A stretch of 47,762 nt of DNA from Mogibacterium sp. (lineage in GTDB: Bacteria > Bacillota > Clostridia > Peptostreptococcales > Anaerovoracaceae), in assembly GCA_017404265.1 (NCBI GenBank), contig JAFRCS010000009.1, positions 1-47,762 on the forward strand. Reading direction: 5' to 3'. Each line of letters begins with the position of its first letter. The first letter of the stretch is position 1. The notes beneath the pieces were generated by a model that saw nothing but the letters and a program-made list of their open reading frames with translations, was not told where the DNA came from and searched no databases. The translations under genes and the position numbers were made by a program. Shown in pieces: positions 45,655 to 47,762 of this stretch.

Positions 45655-47592
45655 ATGAAGATAAAAGACTTACTGAAGAAGGAGGGAATCTCCCTGGGTC
45701 TTAAGCCGGCTGATAAAGCCGAGGTCATAGACATCATGGTAGATCTCCACGACAAGGTAGGCAACCTTAACGACAAGGCAGCCTATAAAGAAGCTATCCT
45801 GGCCAGAGAAGCTCAGGGTTCGACTGCTGTAGGCATGGGTATCGCTGTACCTCATGCAAAGACCGATGCGGCCAAGCATCCGGGACTGACGGCTATCACT
45901 GTACCGGACGGCATAGACTACGAGTGCGCTGACGGAACGGACAGCAACCTGTTCTTCATGATCGCGGCACCGGGAGGAGCTGCCGATACTCACCTCGAAG
46001 TTCTTGCTGGTCTCATGACGATGCTCATGGATCCGGAATTCTCACAGTCACTCGTCGCTGCCAAGACACCTGAGGAATTCCTGGCACTGATCGACGCTAA
46101 GGAAGATGAGAGAGCAGAAGACAAGACAGAGGAAGCTGCGCCTGCTGCAGCTGCTGCGTCCGCAGCTTCCAATGGCAAAAAGCTCGTCGCCATCACCGCT
46201 TGCCCGACAGGCATAGCGCATACATACATGGCGGCCGAAGCGCTTGAACAGACTGCTGGTAAAAAGGGAGTCAGCATCAAGGTAGAGACACAGGGATCCG
46301 GCGGAGCCAAGAACGTGCTAACCGCTGAAGACATTCAGGCTGCTGACGCTGTCATCATCGCGGCCGACAAGAAAGTCGACCTGGCGCGCTTCAATGGAAA
46401 GAAACTCATCAATGCTTCGACAGCTGATGCCATCCACCGCGCTGAGGGTCTCGTTGACCGCGCTGTAGCAGGAGATGCTGCTGTATATCAGCACACCGGC
46501 GCAGCTGCAGCAGACAGCGGTTCATCCGATAAAGAGAGTGTAGGAAGATTCATCTACAAGAGCCTGATGGACGGCGTATCGCACATGCTTCCGTTCGTTA
46601 TCGGCGGAGGAATCATGATCGCAATAGCGTTCCTCCTGGACGACTACTCGATAGACCCGAGCAACTTTGGTTCCAACACTCCGGTCGCTGCATGGTTCAA
46701 GTCTATCGGAGGCACAGCGTTTGGCTTCATGCTTCCTATCCTTGCGGGATTCATCGCACGCAGTATCGCTGACCGTCCGGCTCTCGTAGTCGGTTTCGTA
46801 GGAGGCGCTCTCGCTGCATCCGGTTCTACATTCGCAAATCCGGGCGGCGACGTCCCATCCGCATTCCTCGGCGCTCTTGTTGCCGGATTCGCGGCTGGAT
46901 TCATCGTCAAAGGCATGCAGAAAGTCTGTGATAAACTTCCTGCGTCATTGGAAGGAATCAAACCGGTACTCATATATCCGTTGTGCGGAACATTGATAAT
47001 CGGTGTGCTTATGTGCCTGATCAACCCTATTGTCGGTGCGCTCAACAGCTGGATCTCAAACGTTCTTATGGGAATGAGCTCGGGCTCCAGTGTTGTTCTG
47101 GGACTTATCCTCGGAGCCATGATGGCTACTGACATGGGCGGCCCGCTCAATAAGGCTGCATATGTATTCGGTACTGCGGCTCTCGCAAACCAGAACGAGA
47201 TCGGATATATGATCATGGCTGCGGTAATGGTCGGCGGAATGGTACCTCCTATCGCTATCGCTATTTCCACAATGGTATCCAAGAAGAAATACACAGAAGC
47301 TGAAAGAAAGACAGGACCTGCAAACATCGTTATGGGTCTCAGCTTCATCACAGAGGGCGCTATCCCGTTCGCAGCTGCTGACCCGCTGCACGTGATACCT
47401 TCACTGATGGTCGGCTCCGGAATCGCAGGCGCACTCTCGATGGCATTCAAGTGCACACTCATGGCACCTCACGGAGGAATCTTCGTATTCCCTGTAGTTG
47501 GTAACGTAGCTATGTATCTCGTAGCGCTTGTAGTAGGTTCGGTCGTTGGAGCTCTGATGCTCGCCCTGCTCAAGAAAAACGTAGAAGAGTAG
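45655..47592 (+). CDS. fruA: Fructose PTS enzyme IIABC
   Basis: A 645-residue transporter that brings in fructose and phosphorylates it at C1. Domain order is IIA (about 1-150, active H67 in GIAVPHAKT), an Ala-rich linker, IIB (about 176-275, active C183 in AITACPTGIAHTYMA), and the IIC membrane part (about 295-640, with FVGGALAASGSTFANPGGD and the GAMMATDMGGPLNKAAYVFG segment). It is 87 bp after fruK. A CGCG-CTG-CGCG hairpin lies in that gap, just before the AGAAAGG site. Confidence 0.94.
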   Translation: MKIKDLLKKEGISLGLKPADKAEVIDIMVDLHDKVGNLNDKAAYKEAILAREAQGSTAVGMGIAVPHAKTDAAKHPGLTAITVPDGIDYECADGTDSNLFFMIAAPGGAADTHLEVLAGLMTMLMDPEFSQSLVAAKTPEEFLALIDAKEDERAEDKTEEAAPAAAAASAASNGKKLVAITACPTGIAHTYMAAEALEQTAGKKGVSIKVETQGSGGAKNVLTAEDIQAADAVIIAADKKVDLARFNGKKLINASTADAIHRAEGLVDRAVAGDAAVYQHTGAAAADSGSSDKESVGRFIYKSLMDGVSHMLPFVIGGGIMIAIAFLLDDYSIDPSNFGSNTPVAAWFKSIGGTAFGFMLPILAGFIARSIADRPALVVGFVGGALAASGSTFANPGGDVPSAFLGALVAGFAAGFIVKGMQKVCDKLPASLEGIKPVLIYPLCGTLIIGVLMCLINPIVGALNSWISNVLMGMSSGSSVVLGLILGAMMATDMGGPLNKAAYVFGTAALANQNEIGYMIMAAVMVGGMVPPIAIAISTMVSKKKYTEAERKTGPANIVMGLSFITEGAIPFAAADPLHVIPSLMVGSGIAGALSMAFKCTLMAPHGGIFVFPVVGNVAMYLVALVVGSVVGALMLALLKKNVEE

Positions 47593-47655
47593 TACCTGTA
47601 TGATGTAAAAGCATATGATATGAAACAGTCACCGCGTCTGTGAACTAGTAAGATG

Positions 47656-47690
47656 AAAGTAGACATGTTAAAAAAGCATGTCTACTTTTC
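47656..47690 (+). terminator. Hairpin after fruA: terminator or end of the insertion sequence
   Basis: AAAGTAGACATG (47656-47667) pairs perfectly with CATGTCTACTTT (47677-47688) around a 9-nt loop; T-rich sequence follows. It can stop fruA transcription. Similar AAAGTAGACA hairpins are found near the ends of IS3-type elements, so it may belong to the element that begins here. Confidence 0.7.
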
Positions 47691-47722
47691 TTATGCTAGG
47701 ATTTGCTTAAGGAGGTGATTTT

Positions 47723-47762
47723 ATGGCTAGGCCAAAAGGTGGAAAGAATAGAAAGTGGACAA
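47723..47762 (+). mobile_element. IS3-type transposase OrfA, first 13 codons (runs off window)
   Basis: The frame reads MARPKGGKNRKWT and continues past the end. This start is typical of the helix-turn-helix OrfA proteins of IS3/IS150-like elements. The ribosome site AAGGAGGTGATT (47709-47720) matches the 16S tail almost fully. With only 13 residues visible the assignment is tentative. Confidence 0.6.

Overview
This window looks like a chromosomal segment from a moderately GC-rich, Gram-positive anaerobe of the Clostridia. The evidence is strong AGGAGG-type ribosome binding sites, the zinc-type S14 protein, a Firmicutes-style S10-spc-alpha ribosomal protein order, an SRP RNA beside dnaX-ybaB-recR, a lipoprotein amino acid ABC transporter and a fructose PTS. 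A family-level guess (Anaerovoracaceae / Clostridiales Family XIII) is inference only. Nearly all genes lie on the + strand.

Layout. 2-247 is the 3' end of tuf with its terminator, followed by a PC4/YdbC-like DNA-binding protein, mtaB (tRNA ms2t6A methylthiotransferase) and a HIT hydrolase. A 593-bp spacer holds a terminator, a good sigma-A promoter and a long leader. The S10-spc-alpha supercluster runs from 3326 to 18718: rpsJ, rplC, D, W, B, rpsS, rplV, rpsC, rplP, rpmC, rpsQ, rplN, X, E, rpsN, rpsH, rplF, R, rpsE, rpmD, rplO, secY, adk, map, infA, rpmJ, rpsM, rpsK, rpsD, rpoA, rplQ. Directly after its terminator comes an F-type ATP synthase operon (18895-25452: a, c, b, a delta-alpha fusion, gamma, beta, epsilon). 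Then come two YhgE/Pip membrane proteins around a small membrane protein (25462-30091), and SRP RNA-dnaX-ybaB-recR-brnQ (30126-34293). A YbaK-type deacylase gene follows, then a 698-bp spacer with a duplicated hairpin repeat. After the spacer is an amino acid ABC transporter operon ending in a DapF-fold racemase (35554-38769). The last part carries an acyl-CoA ligase, an ornithine/alanine racemase-family gene, greA, lysS with an extra tRNA-binding domain, a small membrane protein, fruK-fruA, and the first codons of an IS3-type transposase.

How the genes work together. The first half is translation and protein export machinery plus RNA polymerase alpha, followed by energy coupling (F-ATPase). 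The second half is accessory: envelope proteins, amino acid uptake and racemisation, and fructose uptake with phosphorylation.

Most unusual points. (1) There is no separate atpH; only the C-terminal domain of delta is present, fused to the N terminus of AtpA. (2) A roughly 163-nt multi-stem palindromic element lies between atpD and atpC. (3) Two copies of a four-arm, mutually exclusive hairpin unit lie in 34918-35254. (4) A PLP-independent racemase is built into an amino acid ABC transporter operon. (5) LysRS carries a MetRS-like C-terminal tRNA-binding domain. Several other long intra-operon spacers also form strong hairpins.
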